Of a stretch of DNA of 64,000 nucleotides, positions 36,808-45,752 are shown in pieces. Numbering within the stretch: the first letter of the stretch is position 1; every line of letters starts with the position of its first letter. The notes under the pieces were generated by a model. The model was not told the origin of the DNA. It saw only the letters and a list, made by a program, of their open reading frames with translations, and did not search any database. The translations under genes were made by a program, and so were the position numbers. Source of the stretch: Mediterranea sp. (in: CFB group bacteria) (GTDB lineage Bacteria > Bacteroidota > Bacteroidia > Bacteroidales > Bacteroidaceae); the NCBI GenBank assembly GCA_031287715.1, contig JAITSN010000045.1:1-64000 (forward strand), given 5' to 3'.

Positions 36808-37536
36808 ATGAAATATGTATTGGTAACAGGCGGCTCCCGCGGGTTGGGAAAAGCGATCTGCTTGCATTTGTCCAAGCAGGGACTTCCCATTATAATCAAT
36901 TACCGCTCCAATAAGGCCGCTGCCGAAGAAACGCTCAAACAAATTGAAGAACAGGGAGGAAAAGGAGAACTCCTCTCTTTTGATGTGTCCGACCGCGACG
37001 CAGTCGAACACGCCTTGGAGAAATGGGAAAACCAACATCCGGACGACTACATAGACATCCTTGTCAACAATGCGGGAATCCGCCAGGACAGCCTGTTGAT
37101 CTTCATGCAGGACGAACAATGGCATGACGTTTTGGATACGACCTTAAACGGCTTCTTCTATATCACCCGCCGCCTGCTGAAAAATATGTTGTCGCACCGC
37201 TCGGGACGTATCATCAATATAGCTTCGCTTTCCGGCATAAAAGGCTTACCGGGACAGAGCAATTATTCCGCCGCCAAAGCAGCCTTGATCGGCGCCACCA
37301 AAGCGCTTGCACAAGAGGTTGCACCGCGCAAAGTGACCGTCAATGCCGTGGCTCCGGGATTCATAACCACAGATATGACCAAGGATCTGGATGAAAACAC
37401 ATTAAAAAAGATGGTTCCGGCAGGCCGCTTCGGAAAACCGGAAGAAGTGGCCGCATTGGTGTCTTTCCTGGCTTCTGAAGATTCATCCTATATCACGGGA
37501 GAAGTAATTTCTATTAACGGAGGACTTTATACATAA
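36808..37536 (+). CDS. fabG: 3-oxoacyl-ACP reductase (FabG-like SDR)
   Basis: 242 residues. Rossmann motif VTGGSRGLGKAI at the N-terminus, NNAG in DILVNNAGIRQD, catalytic Ser in IASLSGIKG and YxxxK in YSAAKAAL, and the C-terminal YITGEVISINGGLYT. It reduces the beta-keto group of ACP-bound intermediates with NADPH. It follows the ammonia-lyase by 7 bp. It is the dedicated ketoreductase of the cluster, not necessarily the housekeeping FabG, and the gene symbol is by similarity only. Confidence 0.9.
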   Translation: MKYVLVTGGSRGLGKAICLHLSKQGLPIIINYRSNKAAAEETLKQIEEQGGKGELLSFDVSDRDAVEHALEKWENQHPDDYIDILVNNAGIRQDSLLIFMQDEQWHDVLDTTLNGFFYITRRLLKNMLSHRSGRIINIASLSGIKGLPGQSNYSAAKAALIGATKALAQEVAPRKVTVNAVAPGFITTDMTKDLDENTLKKMVPAGRFGKPEEVAALVSFLASEDSSYITGEVISINGGLYT

Positions 37537-37539
37537 AAT

Positions 37540-38757
37540 ATGGCAAGAAGAGTTGCAATTACAGGAATAGGCATTTGGTCTTGCCTGGGAAAAAATGTAG
37601 AAGACGTACGCCAATCCTTATATAAAGGAAAGTCGGGCATCGGAATAGAACCTGCCAGATTGGAATATGGTTATCGCTCGGCGCTGACCGGCATCGTTGA
37701 ACGCCCCGAACTTAAAGGAGTAATAGACCGGCGCCTGCGCATGGGACTTCCCGAAGAAGCCGAATATGCCTATATGGCAAGCAAGGAAGCCTTCAAGATG
37801 GCGAATATAGACGATGCCTATCTATTGGCCAACGAAGTCGGTGTGATTTTCGGCAATGACTCATCGGCAAAACCCGTGATAGAAGCCGCTAAAATAATGG
37901 ACGAGAAACATGATTCGGCCTTGCTTGGCTCAGGGCTGATCTTCCAGTCGATGAACTCTACGGTGAACATGAATATGAGCACCATATTTCGTCTGCGGGG
38001 TATCAATTTCTCTGTCAGCGCTGCCTGCGCCAGCGGTTCCCATTCCATCGGTTTAGGCTGCATGTTGATAAAACAAGGGCTTCAGAACATGATACTTTGT
38101 GGCGGAGCGCAAGAAACGAACTATTACTCAATGGCCACCTTCGACGCATTGGGCGCCTTTTCCGTTCGCATGGATGAACCGGAAAAAGCCTCCCGCCCGT
38201 TCGACCGCGACCGCGACGGACTGATTCCAAGCGGCGGCGCTGCTGCCGTGCTGCTTGAAGATTACGACCATGCGGTCAATCGCGGGGCGGCAATATTGGC
38301 GGAAGTTACCGGCTATGGTTTTTCTTCCAATGGCGGAGGTATATCCCAACCGAATGATGACGGCTCGGTTCTTGCCATGTCAAGAGCCATGGCCGATGCA
38401 GGAGTCAGCCCGGATGATATTGATTATGTCAATGCACATGCAACATCCACTCATCAGGGAGATATGTTTGAAGCGATAGCATTGGAACGGCTGTTTCATG
38501 GGAAACATGCCCTTATCAGTTCGACCAAATCGATGACCGGGCACGAATGTTGGATGGCCGGCGCAAGTGAAATTGTATATTCTGTCCTGATGATGCAACA
38601 CAATTTCGTGGCTCCTAACATCAATCTGGAGAATCCGGATGAATATGCTCAAAAAATAAATCTTACATCCAAGACCGTAGATATGGAATTGAATACGATA
38701 CTTTCCAATTCTTTCGGGTTTGGAGGAACAAACAGCGCTTTGATCATAAAAAAATAA
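37540..38757 (+). CDS. Beta-ketoacyl-ACP synthase (KS 1, FabF-like)
   Basis: 405 residues with a complete C-H-H triad: C163 in SAACASGSH, H300 in VNAHATSTHQGD, and H335 with K330 in STKSMTGHE. The thiolase fold is full length. The enzyme condenses malonyl-ACP with an acyl-ACP. It starts 3 bp after fabG. Of the three complete KS proteins in the cluster, this one is nearest in gene order to the ketoreductase and looks most like FabB/FabF. It may start or elongate the aryl chain. Confidence 0.92.
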   Translation: MARRVAITGIGIWSCLGKNVEDVRQSLYKGKSGIGIEPARLEYGYRSALTGIVERPELKGVIDRRLRMGLPEEAEYAYMASKEAFKMANIDDAYLLANEVGVIFGNDSSAKPVIEAAKIMDEKHDSALLGSGLIFQSMNSTVNMNMSTIFRLRGINFSVSAACASGSHSIGLGCMLIKQGLQNMILCGGAQETNYYSMATFDALGAFSVRMDEPEKASRPFDRDRDGLIPSGGAAAVLLEDYDHAVNRGAAILAEVTGYGFSSNGGGISQPNDDGSVLAMSRAMADAGVSPDDIDYVNAHATSTHQGDMFEAIALERLFHGKHALISSTKSMTGHECWMAGASEIVYSVLMMQHNFVAPNINLENPDEYAQKINLTSKTVDMELNTILSNSFGFGGTNSALIIKK

Positions 38758-38772
38758 AGTAACGTTAATGTG

Positions 38773-38787
38773 AACTTATATATTTAC
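38773..38787 (+). promoter_or_regulatory. Possible internal promoter element
   Basis: AACTTATATATTTAC in the 50-bp gap before the 38808 gene resembles AACTTGTATATATTTAC upstream of the radical-SAM gene (55988-56004). Both are TAnnTTT-like. They are the two widest AT-rich gaps inside the cluster. Confidence 0.25.
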
Positions 38788-38807
38788 TAAAATTAAATCA
38801 ATAGTTT

Positions 38808-39374
38808 ATGAAAAAGAAAATGATCTCATTCGTACTTGCTGCAATGACAGTTACGAGTCTTTGTGCCGGAGATATTAACGTCAAATCCGGCGATGTTTCC
38901 GTTGTGAAAAACCCGAATAACCTGGCTACAATTCAATTTAGCTATGCACAAACCCTTGTTGAAGGGAAACCTTTAATGGAGTATTTAAAAGAACGCGGTG
39001 ATGAGTTTGTAAAAGACTGGCCTAAAGAAAGCCAAGTATGCGAAAAGGCTTTTTACCGGCGTTGGAATAGTAAAAACAAAAAGGGACTGAAATTAACCGA
39101 TAATCCGAATGTTCCCTATCGAATGATCATTACCGTTGATAAACTTGATCTGGGAAGTTTTGCATCCTCTTTTTTAGTTGGTTTCGGGGCCGGCGGCGCC
39201 AGAATGTCTGGAACGATAGAGATTTATGAAAAGGAAAAGAATATCTGCTTACTTACTTTGACTATCAATAACCAAACAGGACATAGCGCTTATACCGAAC
39301 AAAAACGAAGAGCGGATCTATATAAAGAGTTAGTTGATGATGTCATTGAAGTAATCAAGGAGATCAAGCAATAA
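38808..39374 (+). CDS. Secreted protein of unknown function
   Basis: 188 residues. Sec signal peptide MKKKMISFVLAAMTVTSLCA, likely cut before GDIN. The Cys in the signal does not make a good lipobox. The mature part is mixed alpha/beta with KPLMEYLKERGDEFVKDW, a glycine-rich hydrophobic patch (SFLVGFGAGGARMSGTIEIY) and a Lys/Arg-rich C-terminal helix. It resembles envelope proteins of the DUF4410 type only loosely, and I do not assign a family. Its location between KS 1 and the methyltransferase suggests a periplasmic accessory role in product transport or assembly. Confidence 0.7.
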   Translation: MKKKMISFVLAAMTVTSLCAGDINVKSGDVSVVKNPNNLATIQFSYAQTLVEGKPLMEYLKERGDEFVKDWPKESQVCEKAFYRRWNSKNKKGLKLTDNPNVPYRMIITVDKLDLGSFASSFLVGFGAGGARMSGTIEIYEKEKNICLLTLTINNQTGHSAYTEQKRRADLYKELVDDVIEVIKEIKQ

Positions 39375-39390
39375 TTTTAACCCTCAGAAC

Positions 39391-40485
39391 ATGAATTTGT
39401 TTCCTGCACTGAACAGCATTTATACAAAAGAACAGTTATCGGCCCGTGATGCACAACGCCTTGCCGAATTTATCGCCTTTGGCCCCATTGTTTTTCAAGT
39501 ATCCCGTCTGATGATTAAATTCGGAATATTGGATATGCTCAGAAATAGTCATGACGGACTTACACGTGAGGAGATCGCCTGTAAGACAGGATTGTCAGAC
39601 TATGCGGTAAAGGTTTTGACCGATGCTTCCCTAACCATAGGTTCCATATTATTAGATACGGCAACCGAACGTTTCTCCCTCTCCAAAACAGGCTGGTTCC
39701 TTCTGAATGACCCGGCGACACGTGTAAATATAGACTTTAACCACGATGTCAATTATGAGGGCTGGTTTCATTTGGAAGAAGCGCTTCTGGAAGGCAAGCC
39801 TGCCGGTTTAAAACATTTCGGCGATTGGAATACCATCTATGAAGGTTTATCCCAAATCCCGGAACCGGCACGGAAAAGCTGGCTTGCTTTTGACCATTTC
39901 TATTCTGACAGTTCTTTTGACAAAGCCCTTGAAATCGTATTCAGCCGTCCGATACGCACGTTGCTTGACGTCGGCGGGAACACAGGCCGTTGGGCCATGC
40001 GTTGTGTCGAGTATGATCATGAAGTAAATGTAACGATCATGGATCTGCCTCAGCAACTGGAAATGATGCGCTCGCAAACGGACGGTAAATCAGGAGCAGA
40101 CAGAATAACCGGTTACGAAATCAATCTGCTGGATACGAACGCCTCTTTTCCAACCGGTAAACATTTTAATGCCGTTTGGATGAGCCAATTCCTTGATTGC
40201 TTTGGCGAAGAAGAGATTGCAGGCATATTGAGACGGGCGGCAAAAGCGATGACCGGTGAAACCCGGCTCTATATTATGGAAACGTTCTGGGATAGACAGA
40301 AATATGAGCCGGCGGCGTTCTGCCTGACTCAAATCAGCCTATATTTCACGGCTATGGCCAATGGAAACAGCAAAATGTACCATTCGGAAGATATGCAACG
40401 GCTGGTAGAAGCAGCAGGACTGCGCGTGGAAACAATTCACGACCACTTAGGTCAAGGACATAGTATAATGGTTTGTAAATTATAA
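39391..40485 (+). CDS. SAM-dependent O-methyltransferase
   Basis: 364 residues. The N-terminal ~110 residues form a winged-helix dimerisation domain (MIKFGILDMLRNSHDGLTREEIACKTGL). The catalytic Rossmann domain has the SAM motif LLDVGGNTGRWA near residues 190-201, VTIMDLPQQLEMM (acidic residue of motif II) and a C-terminal HSEDMQRLVEAAGL. This layout is typical of small-molecule O-methyltransferases (Methyltransf_2-like). In aryl-polyene and flexirubin pathways a methyltransferase decorates the aryl ring, so the ring hydroxyl made from tyrosine is the likely target. Confidence 0.85.
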   Translation: MNLFPALNSIYTKEQLSARDAQRLAEFIAFGPIVFQVSRLMIKFGILDMLRNSHDGLTREEIACKTGLSDYAVKVLTDASLTIGSILLDTATERFSLSKTGWFLLNDPATRVNIDFNHDVNYEGWFHLEEALLEGKPAGLKHFGDWNTIYEGLSQIPEPARKSWLAFDHFYSDSSFDKALEIVFSRPIRTLLDVGGNTGRWAMRCVEYDHEVNVTIMDLPQQLEMMRSQTDGKSGADRITGYEINLLDTNASFPTGKHFNAVWMSQFLDCFGEEEIAGILRRAAKAMTGETRLYIMETFWDRQKYEPAAFCLTQISLYFTAMANGNSKMYHSEDMQRLVEAAGLRVETIHDHLGQGHSIMVCKL

Positions 40486-40491
40486 TAGATT

Positions 40492-40740
40492 ATGGAAAGA
40501 AAAGAGATTGAAGCAAAAGTGAAAGCATTTCTGATTGATGATTTGGAAATTAATGAAGACGCGATCATCCCCGATGCAAGTCTGAAAGAAGACATGGGCA
40601 TTGACAGCCTGGATTTCGTCGACATTGTTGTTATTGTAGAGAAAACATTCGGTTTTAAAATAAAACCGGAAGAAATGGCCGGCGTTACCACCTTAAGCCA
40701 ATTCTACGATTACATAGAAAGTAAAGTCGGGAATAATTAA
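40492..40740 (+). CDS. Acyl carrier protein (ACP 1)
   Basis: 82 residues, mostly acidic. The 4'-phosphopantetheine site is the Ser of DMGIDSLDFVDIV (residue ~39). Four-helix ACP pattern. One of two dedicated carriers in the cluster; the other is at 44286. It sits between the methyltransferase and an acyltransferase, and presumably carries the starter or the growing aryl chain. Confidence 0.93.
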   Translation: MERKEIEAKVKAFLIDDLEINEDAIIPDASLKEDMGIDSLDFVDIVVIVEKTFGFKIKPEEMAGVTTLSQFYDYIESKVGNN

Positions 40741-40749
40741 CTATTCAAT

Positions 40750-41655
40750 ATGGAAATAGAAAAGCATGACCTTTGGAATGGAAAAACAGGCGGACAGCCA
40801 TGGATGCAGCGTATGCTGATCACTTGGCTACGCCTGATGGACATTCGTATCCTCTATTTTATGATGGGATGGGTTGTACCCTTTTATATGCTATGTAATC
40901 GTAAAGGATATACCTCTACATATAATTTTTTCAGAAAAAGGTTTGCTTTCTCTCCACTGAAGTCTTTCAGATACGTATATCTAAATCATTTCAGATTCGG
41001 ACAGATCATTTTAGACCGTTTTGCTTTTTATGCAGGGAAGACGTTCAAGTTTGAAATTGACGGATACGAAAGGTTTAAGCATTTGGCTTCGCGAGAAGAG
41101 GGTTTTCTTCAGCTAAGTTCTCATATCGGCAATTATGAATTGGCCGGTTATTCCCTTGTAGCTAAAGAAAAACATTTCAATGTGTTGGTTTTCTCCGGTG
41201 AAACAGAAACGATCATGAGAAATAGAGCAAGGGTGCTTTCGAAAAATAAAATGTGCATGATACCGGTAAAGGAAGATATGTCGCATGTGTTTTTATTGAA
41301 TAAAGCCTTGAATAACGGCGAAATAGTCAGTATGCCGGGAGACAGGATATTCGGTTCCCCCAAATATGTAGAATGTCTGTTCTTTGGCGAAAAAGCAAAA
41401 TTCCCAATAGGTCCGTTTGCTGTGGCTGTCCAACGTAAAGTTCAGGTTCTGGCTGTATTCGTGATGAAAGAATCCGTTGATAAATACAAGATATTCATAC
41501 GGGAAGTGAATATTGGATCAGCCGAAGAAGGACAGCTTTCACAAAAGGAAAAAATGGAAAAGCTGGCAAAAGTTTTTGCTACAGAATTGGAAAAAGTGGT
41601 AAGAATGTATCCTGTCCAATGGTTTAATTATTATGATTTTTGGTCGCATTTATGA
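40750..41655 (+). CDS. LPLAT-superfamily acyltransferase (HtrB/LpxL-like)
   Basis: 301 residues. An N-terminal hydrophobic anchor (MDIRILYFMMGWVVPFYML) is followed by the HtrB/lauroyl-acyltransferase-type domain with the HX4(D/E) site in LSSHIGNYELAGY (H and E), then SMPGDRIFGSPKYVECLFFGEKAKFPIGPFAVA. These proteins move acyl groups from ACP to lipid or glycan acceptors at the inner membrane. In the cluster it could esterify the finished aryl chain to a lipid anchor. Its stop overlaps the next start by four bases (ATGA). Confidence 0.87.
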   Translation: MEIEKHDLWNGKTGGQPWMQRMLITWLRLMDIRILYFMMGWVVPFYMLCNRKGYTSTYNFFRKRFAFSPLKSFRYVYLNHFRFGQIILDRFAFYAGKTFKFEIDGYERFKHLASREEGFLQLSSHIGNYELAGYSLVAKEKHFNVLVFSGETETIMRNRARVLSKNKMCMIPVKEDMSHVFLLNKALNNGEIVSMPGDRIFGSPKYVECLFFGEKAKFPIGPFAVAVQRKVQVLAVFVMKESVDKYKIFIREVNIGSAEEGQLSQKEKMEKLAKVFATELEKVVRMYPVQWFNYYDFWSHL

Positions 41656-42089
41656 GTGAAATACGGAATATACCCATATTGGATCTGCTGCCGCAGCGCC
41701 CTCCTTTTATTATGGTAGACAAGCTGATCCATTTTGACCGGATAAAGACAATCACAGAATTTCTGGTGAAACCGGACAATCTATTCTTTGACGAAGGAAG
41801 ATTCACCTCCTCCGGTCTTATAGAAAATATTGCCCAGACCTGCGCTGCACGTATGGGATATATCAATCATATCAGTAATCAGCATATCAAGCTGGGATTT
41901 ATTGGAGCCATACGTAATCTGCAAATTTTCAGAACGCCCGTAGCGGATGAATTGCTGATCACTTCCATTGAAGTCAAAGAAGAAATATTTCAAATGACAT
42001 TAGTGGATGCCGCCATAAAAAGCGGTGATGAACTATTGGTAAAGGCTGAAATGAAGATTGCCCTAAGCAATATTGATTCTCAAAATTGA
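41652..42089 (+). CDS. FabZ-like hotdog protein with Gln in place of the catalytic His
   Basis: 145 residues from ATG 41652, which overlaps the preceding TGA. The TTG at 41640 is not favoured. The single hotdog domain begins ILDLLPQRPPFIMVDKL. In FabZ the matching motif is LPHRYPF with catalytic His, and here it is Gln. The partner acid is kept (SSGLIENIAQTCAARMGY). Either activity is altered or the protein is a structural partner of the second dehydratase (48217). Aryl-polyene pathways in Proteobacteria use two hotdog dehydratases (ApeI, ApeP), so a paired arrangement is reasonable. Confidence 0.8.
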   Translation: MSEIRNIPILDLLPQRPPFIMVDKLIHFDRIKTITEFLVKPDNLFFDEGRFTSSGLIENIAQTCAARMGYINHISNQHIKLGFIGAIRNLQIFRTPVADELLITSIEVKEEIFQMTLVDAAIKSGDELLVKAEMKIALSNIDSQN

Positions 42090-42095
42090 AAGAGC

Positions 42096-42521
42096 ATGGA
42101 AAAAGAAATTTTACCGGTATCAAAAGAATTTGAGATACGCTTCAGTGAAGTGGATTCCATGAATTTTGTATGGCATGGATCCTATTCCCTTTACTTTGAA
42201 GACGCGCGTGAGGCTTTTGGTAAGAAATACGGGCTTGGGTATCTTTTTATATTCGGTAACGGATTCTATGCTCCATTGGTTGACTTGTCATTCCAATACA
42301 AAAAGCCGCTGGTTTACGGTATGAAACCACAGATTACGATTATTTACCGCCCCACACCGGCCGCTAAGATCGTATTTGATTATGAGATCCGGAATATTGC
42401 CGACAATAGCTTGATAGCCACCGGTCATTCGGTACAAGTCTTTCTTGACAAGCAATATCAGCTGGTCTGGAATAGTCCAAAATTCTATGAAGAATGGAAA
42501 CAACAGTGGAACGTTTTGTAG
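42096..42521 (+). CDS. Acyl-thioesterase (4-hydroxybenzoyl-CoA thioesterase/YbgC-like)
   Basis: 141 residues, single hotdog domain. The start FEIRFSEVDSMNFVWHGSYSLYFEDARE contains the family's catalytic aspartate (EVDSMNFVWHG) in the long-helix motif. It hydrolyses acyl-CoA or acyl-ACP thioesters in the cytoplasm. In the cluster it may release the finished aryl-polyene acid or edit stalled chains. It follows the dehydratase-like gene by 6 bp, and its 3' end overlaps the next KS gene by 28 bp. Confidence 0.87.
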   Translation: MEKEILPVSKEFEIRFSEVDSMNFVWHGSYSLYFEDAREAFGKKYGLGYLFIFGNGFYAPLVDLSFQYKKPLVYGMKPQITIIYRPTPAAKIVFDYEIRNIADNSLIATGHSVQVFLDKQYQLVWNSPKFYEEWKQQWNVL

Positions 42522-43669
42522 CGGCCAAGATTGCTGATAACATTGTGTCCCCGTTGGGCTTCACATCAGCAGAAAACTACGTTGCAGTCAAGGCAGGGAA
42601 ATCCGCTTTGTGCCGTTATGAAAACAAGTGGAACATCCCCGAAACATTCATGGCCTCTCTTATCGACCGTGATGCTATCGAAGAAGAATGTGAAAAACTT
42701 CATTTCTGTCAAAGATATACCCTGTTCGAGAAAATACTCATACTTTCCGTATCCAACGCTTTGAAAAGCAGCTGTATTGATGTTTCATCCGCCAAGGTTC
42801 TCTTTATCTTGTCCACTACAAAAGGAAATATATCTCTTTTGGACCGGAACGACCATAGTGGAATCCCTGCGGATCGAATCGTATTGGGAGAAGCGGCAAA
42901 ACAAGTAACAGATTACTTTAAGAATCCCAATCCTCCGGTTGTTGTTTCCAATGCCTGCATTTCCGGAGCCTGTGCACAAATAGCAGCCATGCGATGCTTG
43001 CAGATAGGACAATATGATTATGTAGTAGTCATGGGCGCCGATTGCCTGTCACCGTTCATCATCTCCGGCTTTCAATCATTCAAGGCGCTATCTGCGGAGC
43101 CTTGTAAACCTTTTGACAAGGATCGAAACGGCCTTAATTTAGGAGAAGCAGCAGCGACCATAATTTATAGGAAGAAAGAGCTTTCATCCTTTCCAACCGA
43201 TGAATGGATTGCTTGCTTGGGGGCCATCAGGAATGATGCCAATCATATATCCGGTCCTTCGCGCACCGGAGAAGGAAGTTATCGTGCTTTGAGGGCGGTA
43301 CTCAAACAAGAAGGGAAAGAAGATCTGGCATTTGTAAATGCACATAGTACAGCTACGGTTTACAATGATGAAATGGAAGCTGTGGCCATACAACGCGCCG
43401 GCTTACAAACCGTACCTGTCAATGGATTGAAAGGATATTACGGCCATACTTTGGGCGCTGCCGGGATTTTGGAATCCATCATATCCATGTCTGCTGTGGA
43501 CGACAATACAATATTGGCAACACGGGGATATGAAACACCCGGTGTAACCGTTCCATTATCCATATTCAACCGGAACTGTCCAACAGACAAGAGATCCTTT
43601 ATCAAATTATTATCCGGTTTTGGTGGATGCAATGCCGCATTGTTTTTCAAGAAAGGAATGGCTATATGA
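42494..43669 (+). CDS. Beta-ketoacyl-ACP synthase (KS 2)
   Basis: 391 residues with the full triad: C155 in SNACISGACAQ, H284 in VNAHSTATVYND, and H318 (with K313) in GLKGYYGHTLGAAG. It diverges from FabF at the N-terminus (VERFVAAKIADNIVSPLGF). Its stop overlaps the start of a half-size KS-like protein by four bases, so the two may be translated together and form a pair. It is probably one of the elongating ketosynthases of the cluster. Confidence 0.9.
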   Translation: METTVERFVAAKIADNIVSPLGFTSAENYVAVKAGKSALCRYENKWNIPETFMASLIDRDAIEEECEKLHFCQRYTLFEKILILSVSNALKSSCIDVSSAKVLFILSTTKGNISLLDRNDHSGIPADRIVLGEAAKQVTDYFKNPNPPVVVSNACISGACAQIAAMRCLQIGQYDYVVVMGADCLSPFIISGFQSFKALSAEPCKPFDKDRNGLNLGEAAATIIYRKKELSSFPTDEWIACLGAIRNDANHISGPSRTGEGSYRALRAVLKQEGKEDLAFVNAHSTATVYNDEMEAVAIQRAGLQTVPVNGLKGYYGHTLGAAGILESIISMSAVDDNTILATRGYETPGVTVPLSIFNRNCPTDKRSFIKLLSGFGGCNAALFFKKGMAI

Positions 43670-44283
43670 TAACAACATGGGTAGGAATAACACCGGATTC
43701 CGTATTAATCGGAGGAAAAAATATCGACCACCGGACGACGGGCAATGCCTTATTGACGGAACTTTACAGGGAAAGAGTAAATGATTATCCCAAGTTCTTT
43801 AAAATGGATACCCTCTGCAAGCTCGGTTTTATAGCTTCTGAGATGCTGCTCGCGTATGAAACGGGTGGAATGAGGCAATTTACTCCCCGCGAGGACAGGG
43901 CTATTGTTCTTTTTAACCGGAACGGTTCGTTGAATACAGACCATCACTTTCAACAAACCATCCGGAATCGGGAAAATTACTTCCCCAGTCCTTCTATATT
44001 CGCCTACACACTTCCTAACATTGTTACAGGGGAGATTGCTATCCGCAATAACTATTATGGTGAAACATCCTTTTATGTACTTGTAAGACCGGATGCGGAA
44101 ATAATGACCCAACATATAGGAAATACATTTCAGGATGCAGGCATCACATCTGTTTTGGCCGGTTGGGTGGATTGTGAAAGTGAAGATAATTTTCAGGCCT
44201 TGCTGTTTCTTGTGGACAAACGGCAAACCTCCAATATATTAGTAGAAGAAATAAATTCATTTTATAACCAATTAAATATTTGA
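43666..44283 (+). CDS. Half-size ketosynthase-like protein without catalytic residues
   Basis: 205 residues from ATG 43666, in ATGA overlap with the KS 2 stop. The segment NRENYFPSPSIFAYTLPNIVTGEIAIRN is like the thiolase-fold N-terminal half of ketosynthases, and the protein resembles the Ketoacyl-synt_2 group (PF13723) seen in aryl-polyene clusters. No Cys or His in active-site context is found, and the C-terminal KS half is missing. It may act as a chain-length or assembly partner of KS 2. Function unproven. Confidence 0.65.
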   Translation: MITTWVGITPDSVLIGGKNIDHRTTGNALLTELYRERVNDYPKFFKMDTLCKLGFIASEMLLAYETGGMRQFTPREDRAIVLFNRNGSLNTDHHFQQTIRNRENYFPSPSIFAYTLPNIVTGEIAIRNNYYGETSFYVLVRPDAEIMTQHIGNTFQDAGITSVLAGWVDCESEDNFQALLFLVDKRQTSNILVEEINSFYNQLNI

Positions 44284-44285
44284 AA

Positions 44286-44543
44286 ATGGACGATTTAGTT
44301 TTAAAATTAAAGCAAGAGATCATTGAAGTGCTGAACCTGGAAGATGTAACCCCGGAGGATATAGACAATGATGCCCCTTTGTTTGGAGACGGCTTGGGAC
44401 TGGATTCTATCGATGCATTAGAATTAATTGTATTGATTGAAAAGAATTATGGTATCAAGTTGGAAGATCCGGCAAAGGGCAGGGAAATATTCAAGTCTGT
44501 AAACGTGATGGCCGGTTATATTGCAGAAAAACGAACCAAGTAA
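44286..44543 (+). CDS. Acyl carrier protein (ACP 2)
   Basis: 85 residues from ATG 44286. A TTG at 44280 is possible but adds two residues only. The phosphopantetheine Ser is in GLGLDSIDALELIVLIE (residue ~40). It differs from ACP 1 in sequence. It lies directly upstream of KS 3, so the KS 3/CLF pair may use it. Confidence 0.93.
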   Translation: MDDLVLKLKQEIIEVLNLEDVTPEDIDNDAPLFGDGLGLDSIDALELIVLIEKNYGIKLEDPAKGREIFKSVNVMAGYIAEKRTK

Positions 44544-44549
44544 AGACAC

Positions 44550-45752
44550 ATGAATGAGCCGGTTTTAATTACAGGAGCAGGAGTAGTCTCGTCTATCGGA
44601 TTGAATAAAGAGGAAGTACTTTCTTCTTTACTGTCCCGAAAGAGCGGAATAGGCCCTCCTATGTATTTGAGAACGAAGCATAAAGAGTTCCCTGTAGGAG
44701 AAGTCAAATTGACCAATGACGAAATGGCTTCCATGCTGAATATCGCTCCTGATATTCCTAAAACGCGAACATCTCTTATGGGAATGTTGGCTCTGAAAGA
44801 AGCATTAGGCGAAGCCTCCCTTATGTCCTGCGATCTGAGAAATGTCGGGATGATATCCGGAACAACAGTCGGCGGTATGGACAAAAGCGAGTTGTATTAT
44901 CTGGATTTCCTGTCAAATGACACAAGAAACCAGTTCATTCTCACACACGACTGTGGTGCCTGTACTGAAATGCAAGCAGATTACTTCGGTGATTTTTCCT
45001 TTGTCTCCACAATATCCACAGCGTGTTCTTCTTCTGCCAATGCGCTTATTCTCGGTGCTAATATGATAAGAAACGGGGAAATGGACATTGTTGTTGCCGG
45101 TGGTAGCGAGTGCATTACAAAATTTCACTTGAACGGTTTCAATTCCCTGATGATTCTTGATACGGCGCCCTGCCGTCCTTTTGACGCCACTCGTTCCGGC
45201 TTGAACTTGGGCGAAGGAGCAGCCTACTTAGTATTGGAATCTCAATCTTCCGCTATAAAAAGGCAGGTGAAACCGATAGCGCTTTTGTCCGGCTACGGCA
45301 ATGCTTGTGATGCTTTTCACCAGACTGCATCCTCTCCAAACGGAGAAGGAGCATTTAGAGCGATGGCGCAAGCCTTGGATAATGCAGGAATAGAAAAAGG
45401 AAAAGTAGATTATATCAATGCGCATGGAACCGGAACCCCCAACAATGACTTGAGCGAAAGCATTGCCATAAAGCGATTATTCGGCGATAAGATTCCTCCG
45501 GTTTCGTCAACAAAATCTTTCACCGGACATACCACAAGTGCTTCCGGGGCTATCGAAGCTGTTATCTGTATATTGGCTATGAGAAACCAATTTCTTCCGG
45601 AAAATCTGAATTGGAAAGATAAAATGGAAGATGGTATCATCCCTGTAAATAATTCCAAGCTGGCGGCTCCCATCAGCCACGTACTTTGCAATTCATTTGG
45701 ATTCGGGGGAAATGATTCCTCGTTGTTATTGACCCATCCCCTTGTTTCATGA
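44550..45752 (+). CDS. Beta-ketoacyl-ACP synthase (KS 3)
   Basis: 400 residues with the full triad: C159 in STACSSSANAL, H292 in NAHGTGTPNNDLSE, and H327 (with K322) in STKSFTGHTTSASG. The C-S-S-S and SASG patterns resemble ketosynthases of type II polyketide and aryl-polyene systems. It overlaps by 4 bp (ATGA) the downstream KS-like gene that lacks the catalytic cysteine, the layout of a KS-alpha/CLF pair. It is the best candidate for the main chain-elongating enzyme. Confidence 0.92.
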   Translation: MNEPVLITGAGVVSSIGLNKEEVLSSLLSRKSGIGPPMYLRTKHKEFPVGEVKLTNDEMASMLNIAPDIPKTRTSLMGMLALKEALGEASLMSCDLRNVGMISGTTVGGMDKSELYYLDFLSNDTRNQFILTHDCGACTEMQADYFGDFSFVSTISTACSSSANALILGANMIRNGEMDIVVAGGSECITKFHLNGFNSLMILDTAPCRPFDATRSGLNLGEGAAYLVLESQSSAIKRQVKPIALLSGYGNACDAFHQTASSPNGEGAFRAMAQALDNAGIEKGKVDYINAHGTGTPNNDLSESIAIKRLFGDKIPPVSSTKSFTGHTTSASGAIEAVICILAMRNQFLPENLNWKDKMEDGIIPVNNSKLAAPISHVLCNSFGFGGNDSSLLLTHPLVS

